Shown in pieces: positions 6,428-7,162 of a stretch of 7,162 bases of DNA. Location of the stretch: assembly GCA_023132105.1 (NCBI GenBank), contig JAGLYS010000167.1, forward strand, positions 1-7,162, in the 5' to 3' direction. Made by a program: the position numbers and the translations under genes. Within the stretch, counting starts at the first letter, position 1. Each line of letters starts with the position of its first letter. The notes under the pieces were generated by a model. That model ran no database searches. It was not told where the DNA came from and saw nothing but the letters and a program-made list of their open reading frames with translations. Origin of the DNA: Caldifarciminota bacterium. GTDB lineage: Bacteria > Hydrothermota > 32-111 > QNBC01.

Positions 6428-7162
6428 TGAAGAAGAAATTGTTAATAACCTGCTTTTTAATGTTTATTATATTAAATATTGTTTCAAGTGAAAAATTGGA
6501 TATCCCCTTTAATATCAATTACTATGGAATTTCTCCGGGGGCTGAAGCATTGGGAATGGGTTATGCATTCAGTTCAGGTGTTAGTTCACCTGCAATGGTT
6601 TTCTGGAATCCTGCAAATATATCATTATTAGAAAAGGCTGTAATTTATATTGATTTTGCAAAATATGACAGCGTGGATATTACGGATTTGATAAATTATG
6701 AAAACGGTCTCAAAGGCGCCAGAATTGATTTTTTCTCTATTGTTTATAAAGATGGCGGTATATCATGGCACCCGATTAGTAAATCATTTATAGAAGACAG
6801 TATTATAATAGGTGGTGATACAACAACTTACCTTAAAGCATCGTCTCATATTGATGAATTTATTTTTACTTTTACTTCAATGTTAGGTAATAAAAATTAT
6901 AGCGGACCGATCTACTATGGTTTCAATCTTAAATATTATAATGGTATATTGGCTTATGGAAAAAGCATTTTCATAAATAGTATTTTTACAACAAATAATA
7001 TAGAGATAGATTACGGTCACGGTTTTGGATCTGATTTTTCAATTCTTTATGATGCCAAAAAACTAAAAACCGGTCTTACTATCAATAATGTATTTTCAAG
7101 AGTATTATGGGGAAAACATAAAACAGGTAAAATCCCTACCCGATTCAATCTTTCTCTTGCAG
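6427..7162 (+). CDS. PorV/PorQ-like exported outer-membrane protein, N-terminal part (3' end outside window)
   Basis: The frame starts at the ATG overlapping the deoC stop by one base and stays open for 245 codons plus one base to the window end. The product begins with a signal peptide: MKKK, a hydrophobic core at about 5-19, and likely cleavage near VSS/EK at 19-23. Cys9 is too early and in the wrong context for a lipobox. The mature start shows the family pattern: GAEALGMGYAFSSG (38-51), then SSPAMVFWNPANIS (53-66), which is the 'glycine-rich strand, then NPA' signature of PorV/PorQ and UPF0164-type barrel proteins. Later segments fit barrel strands, including LKTGLTINNVFSR (213-225) and IPTRFNLSLA (236-245), resembling the 'LPxxxRxGLA'-like strand of that family. 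By family it should be an outer-membrane barrel. PorV and PorQ work with type IX secretion in Bacteroidota, but nothing here shows that role. It shares style with the 276-1802 product without obvious close identity. Confidence 0.8.
   Translation, partial: MKKKLLITCFLMFIILNIVSSEKLDIPFNINYYGISPGAEALGMGYAFSSGVSSPAMVFWNPANISLLEKAVIYIDFAKYDSVDITDLINYENGLKGARIDFFSIVYKDGGISWHPISKSFIEDSIIIGGDTTTYLKASSHIDEFIFTFTSMLGNKNYSGPIYYGFNLKYYNGILAYGKSIFINSIFTTNNIEIDYGHGFGSDFSILYDAKKLKTGLTINNVFSRVLWGKHKTGKIPTRFNLSLA

Noticed and set aside
6427..6480. Possible lipoprotein signal (Cys9) in the final gene
   Set aside because: The cysteine follows ITC at position 9, before the hydrophobic core is complete and without Gly/Ala/Ser at -1. 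An ordinary signal peptide cleaved near residue 21 fits better.

Overview
The window is AT-rich, Gram-negative-type bacterial DNA, gene-dense, with every gene on the + strand. It holds five complete genes and two cut by the window edges. The gaps are 63 and 5 bases or the genes overlap, which suggests one or two co-transcribed units. No tRNA, rRNA, CRISPR array, insertion sequence or convincing terminator is visible. Signal peptides, outer-membrane barrel-like proteins and a Wza-type export protein show a cell with two membranes. The two 'NPA'-motif barrel proteins resemble the PorV/PorQ/FadL-like proteins common in the Fibrobacterota-Chlorobiota-Bacteroidota group and in related uncultured phyla (for example Cloacimonadota or WOR-3-like lineages). 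That placement is an inference from protein style, not a firm assignment.

Layout: (1) 1-279, the 3' end of a small integral membrane protein of unknown function. (2) 276-1802, an exported, probably outer-membrane barrel protein of 508 residues, joined to the first gene by an ATGA overlap. (3) 1803-1865, the only real gap, with a possible weak promoter, an imperfect hairpin and a strong ribosome binding site. (4) 1866-2480, a short Wza-like polysaccharide export protein. (5) 2486-4900, a Wzc-like chain-length regulator fused to a BY-type tyrosine kinase with a tyrosine-rich tail. (6) 4906-5718, prolipoprotein diacylglyceryl transferase (lgt). (7) 5711-6427, deoxyribose-phosphate aldolase (deoC). 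(8) 6427-7162, the first 245 codons of a PorV/PorQ-like exported protein, open at the window edge.

The two central genes form the usual envelope-spanning polysaccharide export pair. Wzc sits in the inner membrane and controls polymer length by cycles of tyrosine phosphorylation, and Wza provides the periplasmic and outer-membrane conduit. Lgt, which attaches lipid to the cysteine of lipoproteins, fits an envelope theme, and the Wza-like protein here may itself be a lipoprotein. DeoC is a cytoplasmic nucleoside-catabolism enzyme with no obvious link to its neighbours.

Most of the window consists of recognisable families in ordinary form, and I see no clear evidence of an undescribed system. 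The items most worth a second look are the export pair without its usual partners, the two NPA-type barrel proteins flanking the cluster, substitutions at Lgt positions known from E. coli, a 24-base near-palindrome early in the first barrel gene, and the unidentified membrane protein at the left edge.
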